Assembly (NCBI GenBank): GCA_037176845.1
Contig: JAYKXP010000070.1
Location: 124,001-188,000 of the forward strand
Reading direction: 5' to 3'
DNA: 64,000 nucleotides
Source: Paramarasmius palmivorus
Taxonomy: Eukaryota > Basidiomycota > Agaricomycetes > Agaricales > Marasmiaceae
Shown here: positions 1 through 12,099 of the stretch, piece after piece
Numbering within the stretch: the first letter of the stretch is position 1
Layout of the letters: each line of letters starts with the position of its first letter
The notes under the pieces: generated by a model
What the model was told of the DNA's origin: nothing
Databases searched by the model: none
Seen by the model: the letters and a program-made list of their open reading frames with translations, nothing else
Position numbers and translations under genes: made by a program

Positions 1-1617
1 AGATCCTTGAGGTAGCTTTCTGCAACCTACACATTACTATGAGGCTGTCCCCTCCGAAGTTGTCACTGCATCTCTCTGCGGATGGACCTGGAGTCGCTGG
101 ATTATGAGATTCAGCTGGAAAGAGACGGTGAACAGGTCACTACCTACATCTCATCAGGCCTTCGTGAACTCGGGGTGGTGGCCACCGCCGAGACATTTGA
201 GGTCAGCGATGCATCAGAACAACCAAGTTGGCCAAAAGTGCAGTGGTCGTGGTGTGAAAGAACGCGTCGATGCCGTGGGAAACGATGTTGACGACAATTT
301 GAACGGCGACATGCATACCTCCGTTTTCTTTTCTCTTTGCCTGATCTCTGGTCAAAGGACGCTGAGGACGTTTTTTTTTCTGAACCATTTGGTAGGGCCT
401 CATACCTTTACGCTTCGTATTGTTGGCTAACTTTCATTGTATACGTAGAAACACCTCGACGGTCTAGCCTTCAAGTCCTACACAAGTTCATGGAAGATTT
501 TGGCTGGGCCTACAGCTCGAAGAATGGGAGGGGGCGGCAGCCCCGACAGAACTACTTACAACTCGAGTCTCTTTCTAACTCAAGCTTTAGACCAATCCCG
601 ATCTAAGCCTTGATCGCGACCGAGTATAGTTGAACGTACTGCAATGTAGCCTACGTGGCTTTCGTATAGGATTTTAAGCCATTATGCATTTATGCATGGA
701 GGGCATATTACATACGTTACTCGAGCCGGAGACTGCAAGTAAACGAGGTATATGGAGCGTGTGGTATTGTCGTGTACCGGAAATGAGCCTGCAGTTGATC
801 ATGACGCTGGCCTGCGGGAAACTTGAAGGTTTCCTGCAAAGATTTGAGTCGCTTGACGACACCGCAGGATAGCTTTGTATTCCAGCTGTTTCTATTATCG
901 TAGGCCGTTTTAATTTTTTAGAAAGACAGTGTATGCTGACAAAGAAGCTCCAAGCTGGACCAGCACGCTCACTTGCTGTAATCGCAACCGGATATGGTGC
1001 AGAACTTGAGGCAGACGTAGTAGAGTGAGAGTCGTCACAACTTCGAGAGCTCAGAGCGGCCTAGGATAATAGAAATAGCTGTCATGCAACGAGACCAAAA
1101 AAAAAAAAAGAACGAGTCGTCTTCGCGTCTTGAATTCTCCCGAGTGAAGCTTCCTTTTCGGGCAATACTTCCTGTCTTCAAACCACCATGCGTCTCCATC
1201 TGAATTCCAGGATTTTGCAATCTCAGCCCTTCAAGACAGTTCTTATAACTTGTTGATGCGCGTATTCTTGTAAGTGACTACAATTCATATGTATGTTACA
1301 ACTAATATCAACTCGAGTTTTAGAGAAGACTTCGAGCACGAGCATTCAGAGCGTTCATATCAAGCGTGCCTCGAGCGATTGAGTCTGCCTAGGGGAGACT
1401 ATCAGAGCGTCCAGTTTCAATCACTTACACTTGCGCTACTATTATCCAACAAATATCCAGAGAGACGTCAGCTCTAGGTGTTTATGGTACGTGGTCAACC
1501 TTCAAACGGTGTTCCGTATTACTCAAGCGCTCGTGGAATAGACGCAGACACTCAGAACTTCCTCTTCAAGTCGGGGCTGTGGCCTTCACGTGCTCGACAG
1601 CTTTTACTTGCCTTTTC
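1..1617. other. No supported gene
   Basis: Only short open frames without a recognisable domain occur here. There is an A-run near 1096-1108. An upstream exon of the kinase that follows could lie in 1270-1480, where a plus-strand frame stays open for about 67 codons, but nothing ties it to that gene. Confidence 0.5.
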
Positions 1618-3830
1618 ATGAGCTATAGCGTTGAAGACGAGTTGAGGCTTCTCCAACTACTATTCCGGAACGAACAAGCCTATCGAAGACTACTAGAGCA
1701 AACAGGAACTGAGGCACAGTCGTCATTGGATTGGCTGCAGCAGGCACGGACCTTTCGTTTCTAGTGACGGTTTACAGCTCACAGCTCGCAACCCTCAACT
1801 AGCTAATCGATGCTCCAGCAATCTCGACTAGCTTACGAGCTTCAATATGCCAAACGATGGTTCGCCTGTCGAAAAACTCGGGCCTTTGCCCGAGTTGCTT
1901 AACGATTGGGGGCGTGACCAGACTTGGAGAACATCCCGTTGACGGTGGTGGGTTTGGTGACATCTGGAAAGGGCGGCTTGAAGGTGTCGATGATCAGCTA
2001 GTCTGCTTGAAAGTGGTCAAAGTTTATCTCATGAAGGATATGAAGCGTTTGCTCAAGGTGCGCCTTACTTTTACGCAAATAATGAATAGTACTGACATCT
2101 ACTTTGTTGCTGGCAGGAGTACCTCCGTGAGGCCATTATCTGGCGACAGCTCGAACATCCCAACATCCTTCCTTGCCTCGGCTTATACTACCTCGACGAC
2201 ACTCATGAACGCATTTGTCTAGTGTCTCCATGGATGGAGAATGGAAATCTCGCCGATTTCTTGCAAGGGCGTCCATCGGAGTCTGTCGACCATCTCCAGC
2301 TGATGCACGATATCGCGAATGGACTGTCTTATCTACATGCCTCAAAGATTGTACACGGTGACCTCAAAAGTGCAAGTCTATTTACCTAACCTCTGAAAAC
2401 GTCATACTGTCACTGACGACGTAAAATATTGCAGGTCAATATTCTAATCACATCTTCGCAACGGGCGTGCATTGCAGACTTTGGCTTGTCCAAAGTTGCG
2501 GACTCCCAGATCTTCAGGGTAACGTCTACCGTGCAGACAGGAGGAACTGCTAGATGGTGCGCTCCGGAGCTACATAGCAGTGAACCGGCATCGACGAAGA
2601 GTGATGTCTACTCGTGCGGGTGCCTGTTCTACGAGGTTTGTGGCTGTTTCGGTTTCTTAGCGATATCTTAATGCATTTCACCAGATAATCACGGGGCTCC
2701 CACCTTTTCACGAACTCAAGAGGGATCCTGCAATAGTGGTCGCAGTCTTGCACGGAAAGCGGCCATCGAAACCCGAAAACAATAGGTTTCCTGATGACTG
2801 GTGGTCATTAGTGAACTCTTGTTGGGAGGCCGACAGGGACATGCGGCCCACGGCGGAAGATATACTTCAACGTTTATCCCTCGCTAGAAACGTTCTTCCT
2901 GCTGAAGACTGGAAAAACATATTGTTCATCGAGCTCCGAAGGAATGTAATAAGCCGTTTGCCGTGGGTGGGCCAGCAGCATCAAGAAATGCTCGATATGC
3001 TCACAGCGGCAGAGATCACAGGGGAGCCCAGGGCCGATCATTTTGTGTCCGCCGATGCGGCTCAACAGTTCATGAACGTTCACCAATCGTATGATGATGA
3101 TTGTGGGTCATCAGTGTCTAATGAGGATCCCCGCCTAAGACCTTTGGTTCACGCCGACAATCTCCTCCATTACAATTATCGACCGCCCTTAGCTAATGTT
3201 TCATTACCAGATCCTTCGCTTCTACCTTCCCTATGGGCAGACCTTGATTCTACTCAGCGGGTACCTATTTCCGATCCACCATACTCGCCGCCTGTTCCCC
3301 AGCACGAACAACCAAACTCAAGCATAACACTAAATCGCCTGGGTGCACAGAGGAAACCTGTGCCTAGGTTACTCATGCCATGGGATGGTCTTCCAGGTTT
3401 GACCCCACCGTCTAGGGTAGCAGAAGGTTGCATACGCCGAGTATCAGGCAGCAACAGACCGGGAAGGTGTAGAGGATCTGGTGAGGACAAAGGCGATGTC
3501 GATGGAAGCACCAGCGAAAGCGTAGGAGCCAGACCATACCCTCTGCCGAACAATCGTCCAGGGAGAGAAGGTAGACCTTCTCGATCTCAACTTCCGCGCT
3601 TACAACCAAGCCTCTCCACCAACCACGGGTCCGACGAGACGACCGATGTGTACAGATATGGCGTGTTCTACTGTCCTATCACGACTTGCTGGGATAGATT
3701 TCCGCGCAGCATCGACTTAGAGAGTGAGTTGTACTATGATACGTGGATTTGGGTAAACACTAACAACGGCTGTATAATAGATCACCTGAGATTACATGAA
3801 CTCAAGAACCAGAGGTTCAGAGGTTCATAG
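1618..3830 (+). CDS. TKL-type protein kinase with a C-terminal C2H2 zinc finger
   Basis: Predicted 641-aa protein kinase of the tyrosine-kinase-like group that is expanded in mushrooms. Exons: 1618-1743, 1803-2057, 2117-2371, 2435-2635, 2685-3723, 3781-3830; every join keeps frame. Seen: Gly-loop GGGFGD (about residues 90-95), the Lys of CLKVVK (112), catalytic HGDLKS (Asp about 209, non-RD), DFG (227) and WCAPEL (255-257), so the catalytic set is complete. The region before the kinase (residues 1-85), with a RLSKNSGL-like segment, matches the pre-kinase region I know from Agaricomycete TKL genes. After a Ser/Pro-rich tail, exons 5 and 6 join to give C-x4-C-x12-H-x3-H (about residues 609-631). 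The last intron (3724-3780) is 57 nt without a stop, so the frame also reads through unspliced, but it has GTGAGT, CTAAC and TAG. Introns 1744-1802 and 2372-2434 need GC donors. The start is the ATG before the first recognisable block; a further upstream exon cannot be excluded. Substrates are unknown. Confidence 0.85.
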
Positions 3831-4230
3831 AACTCCTGACCACCAATGCACCCGCTCTACTGTATCCACCGTAGGCTGAGGAAGGATGACCGCGAATGTG
3901 CTCTTTTTTATGGAAATCTTTACTATAGACCAGTTAATTGTACATAGTCTTGGCGACGAATCGAATATCGGATTGATACTTTGAGCTTCGTCGAGATGTA
4001 GCATACTGGTTCCCATGTATTCCATCTGCCCGGAAAGATATCAAGCATGTTTGAGACTCTAGAAGGAACTGGACCGCAGAGAGCGGAGTAGACCTGTGAC
4101 GAATTCCGGGGCGTGTGATAGGTTGGAAGCCGGTTGATTCCGGGGCCGCTTGAGGCAATTTTTCTGCCAGAACCCATTTCTTCTTCGCTCAGAAACCAAA
4201 AGGAACCCTGCTTGTTCCCTCTCTCTCCTC

Positions 4231-4239
4231 TTATATACT
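4231..4239 (+). promoter_or_regulatory. TATA-like box of the COX gene
   Basis: TTATATACT lies 25 nt before the ATG at 4264, after a pyrimidine-rich stretch (about 4205-4230). This is a usual arrangement for a strongly expressed fungal gene. The rest of 3831-4263 shows no other feature. Confidence 0.4.
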
Positions 4240-4263
4240 CCTTATTTCAATCATTCCTTAATC

Positions 4264-5039
4264 ATGCAGGCAGCTGCTCTTCGTTTGGCACGTCAATCTG
4301 CCTCTCTTCCTCTTCGACGATGCCTTGCTACCACCGCAAACCCTGCCCACGTCGCCAGCGCATCTACCTCGTCGCCATCGCCCACAAAACCCAAGCAGGC
4401 TATCATTCCTATCTCGAATATTGAGGCTCAATGGGAGAAGATGAGCTTAGAGGAGAAGATGACCGTTCAGGAGCAGCTCGAAGAAACTATGAAGAAGGAT
4501 TGGAAGGAATTGTCTCTTGACGAGAAGAAGGCTTGTGCGTTCATCGTTTCTTGACCTCGAGGCACTGGGAATGTCTTTCACGGCTTCCTCGTGCCTTCCT
4601 GAGCCTTTTTTGCTCGCGTCTCGGCTGACTTTTTTTTTCGTTTGGCGCAGCGTATTACGTCGCGTTCGGCCCACATGGTCCTCGTGCACCTATAAGCAAA
4701 CCTGGCGACAACCTCAAGATCTTTGCCTGTGTTGTTGGCCTTGTTGGTGTTACTGGTGTTATTTCCGCACTCATTCGCGCTGGAGGTGAGGCGACCAGGG
4801 TTCTAGACCTATTACTCCGGTACTGACAGTCCCATTAGCACCCGAGGCTCCAAAGACGATGTCCAAGGAATGGCAAGAGGCCACCAACGAGCGTGCTCTA
4901 GAACAGAAGATGAACCCTATTACTGGTACGCTTTGTCGTGTACTCGTTACTTCCAGCTGGCTAACACGCAACTCGTCTCTGTTCAGGTATCTCATCGGAA
5001 GGATACAAGGGCAAGGGTTTCGTCTCAGAATCCAAGTAG
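4264..5039 (+). CDS. Cytochrome c oxidase subunit IV (yeast Cox5-type), mitochondrial
   Basis: Predicted 181-aa nuclear-encoded subunit of complex IV in the inner mitochondrial membrane. Exons: 4264-4534, 4651-4785, 4839-4925, 4987-5039; all introns are GT..AG. The N-terminus (MQAAALRLARQSASLPLRR...) is rich in Arg, Ala and Ser and lacks acidic residues, as in a matrix-targeting presequence. A charged segment follows with the family-like phrase IEAQWEKMSLEEKMTVQEQL, then YYVAFGPHGPR, a single membrane span (about LKIFACVVGLVGVTGVISAL) and the conserved tail block APKTMSKEWQEATNE. Length and order match COX IV/Cox5. The first intron (116 nt) is longer than the other two (53 and 61 nt). Convergent with the glucanase gene downstream. 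Confidence 0.93.
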
Positions 5040-5477
5040 AGAACTTCTTTTATGGACTTGTAATCGAAATGAGCAGGCATTTTTATTCTCATTCATCCCA
5101 AGATTCTGTGCTCGTCTTTCATTCTTTTAAGTTCATGCCCAGTGCCGGAATAGTCAGGCTATGGGCAGGCACCAACGCGTCCAGACCACTATGCTGTCGG
5201 ACGTCCCGCTCTCCAAGACATTTATCTACCCTGGTATGGGAGAGGAGTTGATACTACTTCGAACTTGTATATATATGCCGTTAGACGTAGAGAAGAATAC
5301 GAACAATTAGATTGTGCGGACCGAACAGCGACTTCTCGTGACGTTGATACAAAATCCACTGAATTCCGCGTGACACTTGTGTACATACATGCCCAAAGAA
5401 AAATGACCTATATATCCGAATTTCCCTAATGAAAAGTCTTCGCGACATATTCCGCGTTCCGCGTTACCATGACCAGA
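5040..5477. other. Intergenic, convergent 3' ends
   Basis: Between the ends of the COX and glucanase genes; presumably the two 3' untranslated regions. No domain-bearing frame was found. Confidence 0.5.
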
Positions 5478-7171
5478 CTAGGACGAGCAGATGTTAGGAT
5501 ACAATCGCTCGGTTGGATCCTGTGGGATCCACTTGTATTCCAAACCCTTTGAGTAACTCCATTCGTCAACTCCCTCAGTCTTCCACGTCCAGTAAATCCA
5601 TCCAACATTGGCCTCATAGGCTGTCCCAAAGATAGTCGTTATTATATCAACGAAACACAAATGAGAGAAGAACACTGACCCGAAATCTGCGCTTCAAAGT
5701 ACTTGCGCAAAAATTCTTTATACTCTGGAGTGAAATTCTCTGCAGACCCCGACACTGCACTACAGTCTCCGTATTTCGGACCTCCAGCTGTACCATCATA
5801 GGTACTTCCGCCATATACATCATATTGGTTGTTACCGCAATTAGTCGTCGCAACAGACCATTCGCCGACGACAGTCCAGAGATCAAAGGAGCCAATCCGA
5901 TCTTTCTGGGCGCACACCGAGGCGATATGATCCTCGTATGAACGCTCAGGACAGTCAGGGCACCAGATGTCATAGAAATGGGTATCTTTGTATTCAATGA
6001 TCAACTCGTGCATGATAATGATATTCGTGAAGCTCACCCATCATAACACCGTCAAAGCCGGCGTTCATGAACCCTTTCCATGAATCGAGGGATTGGGAGG
6101 CATCGGAGATGACAGTCACGACAGAACCTTGAGTGGCAGTTGCAAAAGGCCATCTGATAGATCCGTAGCTGATAGCATATTGTCTGGTTAGAACAAACAT
6201 AGCATCGCTGGAAGAAGCCTACCTGTCGTAATAGTACTGGCGAAGCACGTTCATCATATCTTCTCCAGCGTAACCCCAAGGTTCATTGACACACTCGATG
6301 GCTACGACAACATCGGTCTGAGCAGAGTACCATGTAGCCATCGCTCTAATGATATTCAAGCTGCGATTCACGTTGTCTTTGCTCTTGAACCAGTTTACGG
6401 CGCCTTTTTGACCACTATTGTCAAACGCGTTCTGGGAGAGATTCTCAGAGTTTGGGTTGTATAAGAAGATGATAAACCTACCTGCGATCCTGGCAAACCG
6501 TGGAGGTCAACCATCACTTTGAGGCCTGTCTCTCTGGCCCACGCGACAGCCCTGCATTCAAGTCGGATCAGTATGTCTATCGAACATATCTTTTGAGGTA
6601 ATGATGCTCACTGGTTGAGATAGAAGAACTGCCCTTGACTGTACGGTTCACCGCCTGACACATCCCAAGCCCAATATCCGACGGGAATCCGGACGTGATT
6701 AAGTCTGACAGGTATGATCAGATGAAAGAAGTACGCGCCGACATGTTCGAAAACCTTACCCAGCATTCTTGATGTCCTTGAAGTCCTGCAGCGTGATGAA
6801 GGTGCTCCAATGTTCTTGCAAAACGGACTGAGCAGTTTCACGATCAACGTATTGACCAAAGGTGTATTCGTCAACGATTCTTGTATCGTTCCTGCCTTTG
6901 AATAGCGAAGGAGTAATCCAGGCCTGTGGATATGTAGAGTTAAGTATGGAAGAAGACCGCAAGAGTGGTGTGGTAAACGTACTTCCAGAACCAGCCAACC
7001 TCCGAGATTTACACCTCTTATTTTAGAATTCGCTTCCCAATAGTGCACAGGCCATTCGGGGGTACGTTTAGAGATATTGGCCGCTACGGAGCGCTCGACT
7101 GGTGCCGCCAGAGAGCACGTAATGACCGTGCTCATCACGAATATCAACAGGGACGAAAAGAACGAGCGCAT
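5478..7171 (-). CDS. Secreted exo-beta-1,3-glucanase, glycoside hydrolase family 5
   Basis: Predicted 434-aa enzyme that releases glucose from beta-1,3-glucan ends, with a role in cell-wall remodelling. Eight exons, 5' to 3' on the minus strand: 7171-6983, 6923-6760, 6704-6612, 6551-6482, 6431-6223, 6168-6038, 5985-5680, 5620-5478; introns are 50-60 nt and all GT..AG. Visible: a signal peptide (MRSFFSSLLIFVMSTVITCS), a possible Lys-Arg processing site, IRGVNLGGWLVLE, LNHVRIPVGYWAW, VDLHGLPGSQNAFDNSG, the acid/base Glu in CVNEPWG (about residue 222), DTHFYDIW, the nucleophile Glu in VVGEWSV (about 327) and IYWTWKTEG. All blocks appear in the order of fungal exo-beta-1,3-glucanases of the EXG type, and length is normal. 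A decayed second copy lies at 12.1-12.7 kb. Confidence 0.93.
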
Positions 7172-8052
7172 GATGAAAAGAGTGGAGGTATGAAAGAGCG
7201 TGTTCGGACGAGGTGTCCTAAAGTATAGACTATCAGAATATCAGCACCGAAGAGCTGAGATGGAGCTCTACACGCACCCATCCTTTTATCTCGTCAAGTT
7301 GAATTCTCCTCTCTGTCGATCGCCAGGGCAGGTTCAGGGCAAGTTTTTATGCACAGGCAATATTCGAGCCGGTCAGGAGCTGCTTTGAGTGTCGTTAAGG
7401 TACTTCGATTGAAAACTTGCGAGCGGTCGGATACAATGTATCAAGAACGGACATTTTTCGTTCGCATTGGTTGTCGCCTCCCTATCATACGGCATGCTCT
7501 ACATCGTTACCGATTCCCGTAGATGTTTTGTTAGCTCTTCTGGTCGAATGACCGCCGATGCATGCAGCATGAATAGGATGAAAATAACCAACTGTGACCC
7601 GCGGTAATTACTTGCTCATCGTTCCCACGCCCCCATCTTCCTCCATAAGCCAAGCTTGGGAACTCGATTCCGGTTGCGAGTCTGACAGGACACCTGCCTA
7701 TACAAAGGTTAGGACCGAACGGCATGCATGGAGGCTCCTTAAAATTCACAGCCAGAACCATTTTTGATTTTTTTAATCCCCAACAGGGAGGTTGAGCCTG
7801 AGCTGAGACTCCACCGGCTGCCCACGCGCCACCCAGCTTTCATCTATCAAAAATCGCGGGCAAAGTTCACCCTACCCGTGTCTGTGTAGGCATTTAAACC
7901 GTCACTTGACCCAAAAATGTGCCCGTTCACGCGTCCACGGACGAAAGGGGTCTTCGTCTTAGCAGCCCTGACCATTCCGCCCAAATATCTACTAGTAGCA
8001 GAAACAAGCATGGCAACAGTAAAGATAAGGATATACGAGGGTCACTAAATTT
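7172..8052. other. Intergenic between glucanase start and ZF1 end
   Basis: No supported gene. It should hold the glucanase promoter. The spacing between glucanase and zinc-finger gene (about 0.9 kb) is matched at the duplicated locus near 12.7-13.6 kb. Confidence 0.45.
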
Positions 8053-9006
8053 CTAGTTCATCGTCATATGGTCCAAATCGGAAGAGCTCACGACCTGCAA
8101 TTGTCCCACCGTGACAGTATCAACACGAAGCATGGGACGGCCCCTGCACGTTCTCATGTGCCGTTTGGTATCCCATTTTGTGACAGCTTCGTAGGGACAA
8201 TAAGCACATTGATGCCTCTTTTCACCCCTGTGAGACTTGATATGGTCTAAGGAGATATCTGAGTAAATGGATTGGCAGAGAAAATGTCAATGGCCACCTA
8301 CTTTTCAAACTGTGCCGTGCAGTAAAAGTGGCCGCGCATATTGTACAGTGATAGAGGTGCTCGGGATTTGTTTGTATTCGCCTTCGAATACTCGCTCCCA
8401 CCACATTTTCATTTGCCACAATTTGTTTGACTATACCCGATTCCGCAACTGTACTCGAAGTGTCGCTCAAATAAGAGCGAACTGGGGACATGACATGCGG
8501 CGACCGATCCGAATGCAAGGCAGTCGCTTTCGAGGTACCTACTGGGGATCTCCTGATATGGGATAGTGAATCGCAAGACAGCATTTCATCACAGTATACA
8601 AGCTGCTGACTCTGATCCCAAGTGGAATGTGGTGGTGGCAACGTGGTGGAAGCATAAGAACAGCTAGACTCGAAGGGATCACTGACGCCAACGCCAACAC
8701 CCGGCGTTTGGGAAAATCCTAAATCTGATCCTTCTTCAAAACAGCGGAACGATATTCCTGCCAAGTTTTCATCGAGATGTTTTTGCTCACCACCCGCAGG
8801 CCATTCAGATTGTGCGACATATCCAATCCCACCCAATAGTGATTGTCCTTGGGGTTGGGTATAAGTGTACGCGGAGGGAAGAAAAGTGTCTGGCAGATGT
8901 TTTCTGCTGTACAGGAATGAGATCAGTTCACAACATTTGCATGATGTCGAGAACCTTACATAGGACCATTGCAAGAAAAGCTGCCTTGATGCCAAGGTTC
9001 GATCAT
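8053..9006 (-). CDS. ZF1: C2H2/C2HC two-finger protein
   Basis: Predicted 281-aa nuclear, probably DNA-binding protein. Exons: 9006-8960, 8906-8302, 8246-8053; all joins keep frame. Finger 1 is C203-x2-C206-x12-H219-x3-H223 and finger 2 is C231-x2-C234-x12-H247-x3-C251, so the last ligand of finger 2 is Cys. Just before the fingers is IVANENVVGASIRRR, the motif shared by all ten relatives. The intron at 8247-8301 splits an Asn codon (A|AC) inside finger 1, as in all relatives. The start MIEPWHQGSFSCNGP is chosen because ZF2, ZF4 and ZF6 have a similar short first exon followed by an intron. The linker is rich in Ser, Thr and Pro. No target is known; transcription-factor function is inferred from the fingers. 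Confidence 0.8.
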
Positions 9007-11335
9007 GGACACTGGCAGGAGCTCGCGGTGTTCTGAGTGGGTCCTCGTAAATTGGTTGTGGCCGGTACGGTGAGCGAAGGTGAACTTTATATGATTTCGG
9101 ATTTGTCGGACCTTGAACCATTAATTGAGGTATTCCAGACGTCAGCGATGCGTGTTTCTGCAAGATGCCAGGAGTTGAACGTCGAATGCTTTGAGCTGTA
9201 AAGAAGATCACGTACAACCGAATAGAGCCAATGATGAAAATAATTGTGTGTATACCCCCTTCAAAATTTGCTGACATTGATAATTGCCCTTTGCCATACT
9301 GTTCCGGCCGCTATTTCAAAGCAAAAAATGCGAACCTACCCATGAGCTGAACATTGCAACGCCCACGAAGGTGCTAAGATCCAGGAGACATGCATCACTG
9401 TGTCAATAGACCGTCGAAGGAATGAAAACAAAAGCCTGTGTCCATCGAACGTAGACAATTGCGAATAGGATCAGGACTGGTCGACTACTAGCATGTAATC
9501 AAAAGAGATATCGGGGCTTGCAGCATCACTAATCACCTCCGTCTGCGTACCCTTGTCGCCACTTGACTGAGCCAGGCATTCTTCTTCGGACCTGTAATAG
9601 CTACATCCAGCAATCGTACAGCCCTATTACCTATTGTTCCCGAGCCTTGCAGTTAACAACATTTATTATTGACCAGATCAAAGCGTGTCCACTCGGGATT
9701 CGAAGGGTTGTCAAGACATTGGGCATCCTTTGTCAATTCGTGGGTCCGGGAGACGGAACTTTGAACTGTCGACAGAATCTCCACTTGGGCGGGTTTTTTT
9801 GTAGCGAGTACATTCTCGACATCAGTTTCGGACCGACCAAACGACTACGGGAAAACCTGCCCCGTGATAGGTATGGAAGAGACTTTTCTCGTCAAAAAAG
9901 TGCGCGTTTTGGCTGCGGACTTCCAGCCAAGCAATGGTTTTAGAGTGACTCCGCCATTGTGCAGCACTTGCGCGGTTCAATGGTCTCGGACGCCGAATAT
10001 GTCGGTCCTAGGGATCCATTCGCAAAAACAATGCTATGGTCAGACTCAGAGTCTTTTTATGATGCCTGGAGGTGTCTGACAGACAAGCTATAAAATGTAA
10101 GGAAGGTAGCCTCTGAGCCTATGTCTACGTACCTGGTGCATCTGTATGAGTCGAACGGACTCATTTCTCTGACCTCGGGAAGCGGGAAGACATCGTGATG
10201 GTTCACACAAGATCCAGAGCGCTGGAATCAGAATACTCAGCAAGTACCCCCAAGGTCGATATATGTTCCTACCATATCTCCGAAATCGATTCCTTTCTGC
10301 TGGTTGCCCCCCTTGAAAAGACTGATCACTATACCTCGATCTCGGTTGGTCAGACCGTCCAACATCAACGAAAGGAGAGGGAAGAAAACCTGCAGAGGTA
10401 GATTGGACGAGAAATCAACAGTTCAGCTAGCTATTGCGAATCGCAGAAAAAGTTCGAGCTCAAACCACACGGGCTGCGCATATTCCAGCTCAGAATCTGC
10501 TATTGCCCATCATACACCATCAGTCCAGTATTCGGTTCCACCAGCTGGTAAATAACACGGTACCCAGAAGGGTACCGGGCTCCTCAGTTGCCGTCCTATA
10601 CAGCATCGCCTTCGCCCTGAACATCAGAGATTATTCAGCAAAGAACGAACAGAAAGCTGGACAATGAACATAGGACTAATCGTACAATTATCATTCTCCT
10701 TGTTAATGTTCCTATCTGCGCCACTCATCATCACGTCCGACTGATTAAAAGTGAATGCTGGAAATTCCACGTGTGTTCGGTTGTTATGGAATTCCAGCAG
10801 CTCTGCGCCATGCAAGATGCTGGGATGAATGTCAATAATGGAAGTTTCCCGCATGAGCAGAGGTCGACAAGTATCTGAGATATCTTGTCCAGCAATGGGA
10901 GGAGATAAGTGGCCCCATTGAGAGGCTATCAACTCGTCCTTCTCTTTTTCATCTCGTTGTCCGTGTATGAATGTTATAACTAGCAAATCGAAAAAGGGGG
11001 ATGTATTTCGAGCCACGGGGAGTATGTGATAACTTCTGTTCCAAATCGCGTTTTGTATACAGGTATGTAGAGACCTTTGCACCTGCTGCTAGGAACGGGT
11101 ATAGATCTGAAATCCTTCAGCAGACGAACAAGTTCCGAAGAAAAGAAGCATACCTCGAACACGTTTCCAGTCTAATCACAATTTTCAAGTCAACCGTCAA
11201 CATTTACATACTTGAGGGACCGGGAGAAAAGGACGATAGTGTATAGAAGGACTCAGTCATGGAAGGAAAAGGAGGAACCTTCAAGTTGATTACACGAGCT
11301 CGGCTAGCCGACAATTTCCCACCATGACCCCTTTG
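9007..11335. other. No supported gene
   Basis: About 2.3 kb with only short frames lacking domains, including one of 126 codons at 9563-9943 (+) and one of 152 codons at 10624-11082 (-). It has the look of decayed intergenic DNA. Confidence 0.45.
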
Positions 11336-11344
11336 CTCCTCGCC

Positions 11345-11517
11345 TAGGCCTGTGACTGACCCCTAAGTACGTGACGCGCAAGCGGAGTACGTACCTGTCG
11401 ATATTTGGCTGGGGACATTTTAGGGATTTGCCGAACCGAAACAATCCTTATTGGGAAAGCAATGTGTCAAATGCTTGCTCGTCACTTAGGGATCGGTTAC
11501 AGGTCTACTCATCGCCC
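11345..11517. mobile_element. 173-bp MITE, deletion derivative of the 18.96-kb element
   Basis: Terminal inverted repeats start TAGGCCTGTGAC and TAGACCTGTAAC (read inward). It is flanked by CTCCTCGCC (11336-11344) and CTCATCGCC (11518-11526), a 9-bp target duplication with one mismatch. Its first 130 or so bases match the right end of the 655-bp element at 18965-19619 (reverse complement); its last 35 match that element's left end. It thus lacks the interior. Confidence 0.8.
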
Positions 11518-11526
11518 CATGATCAT

Positions 11527-12099
11527 GATTTTACTCGTCGTTCATATCCTCTCACACACGAACCTAGACCACTGAGCTTCATTCATCGGCTCGGGGTTTC
11601 GTTTTCAGGTTTGTTATAGATCAGAGCAAGGATGGATTCCAGGTGTGTTTTACAATACTCTACCGCCTGGCATCATTCCCGCTTATTTCCCTTCAGACTT
11701 TTCAACTCGTTGATTGACCACGAATACGATTATACCTACTCAAGATCCAGCCGTGAAGAAGATAAGGTTGACGATGGTTTGTGTGTATGCACCTGGTGCT
11801 CCCTTGCGTTTCTGTTGGTGTTTTGAACTGAATATTTCTTGGGCGTCCATTTGCTTACGGAGTTGGAATGGTTAGGTGGATAGGTTGCTGCGATGTGGCT
11901 TCGAGCTCTGCAACTCGAAGGGCTGTTCCGTTGGATATGATAGTACGTAGCTTTTTACTCGAGTTCTTATTGCTCCAAAGTCTGATGGGCGGATCCTCAG
12001 AGGTATTTTGTGTGGTAGAGCCTGAGTAGTTAGTGACACGAGTCGTGGTATGAATTTCTAGGAGTAACGATTCGACAGTCAGTCCACCAATGGGATTTT
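11527..12099. other. No supported gene
   Basis: Spacer between the MITE and the glucanase relic. No domain or repeat recognised. Confidence 0.4.

Noticed and set aside
11345..11517. First read as a hAT element because the ends start with TAG
   Set aside because: hAT elements give 8-bp duplications; both copies here fit 9 bp best, so a Mutator-like origin is preferred.
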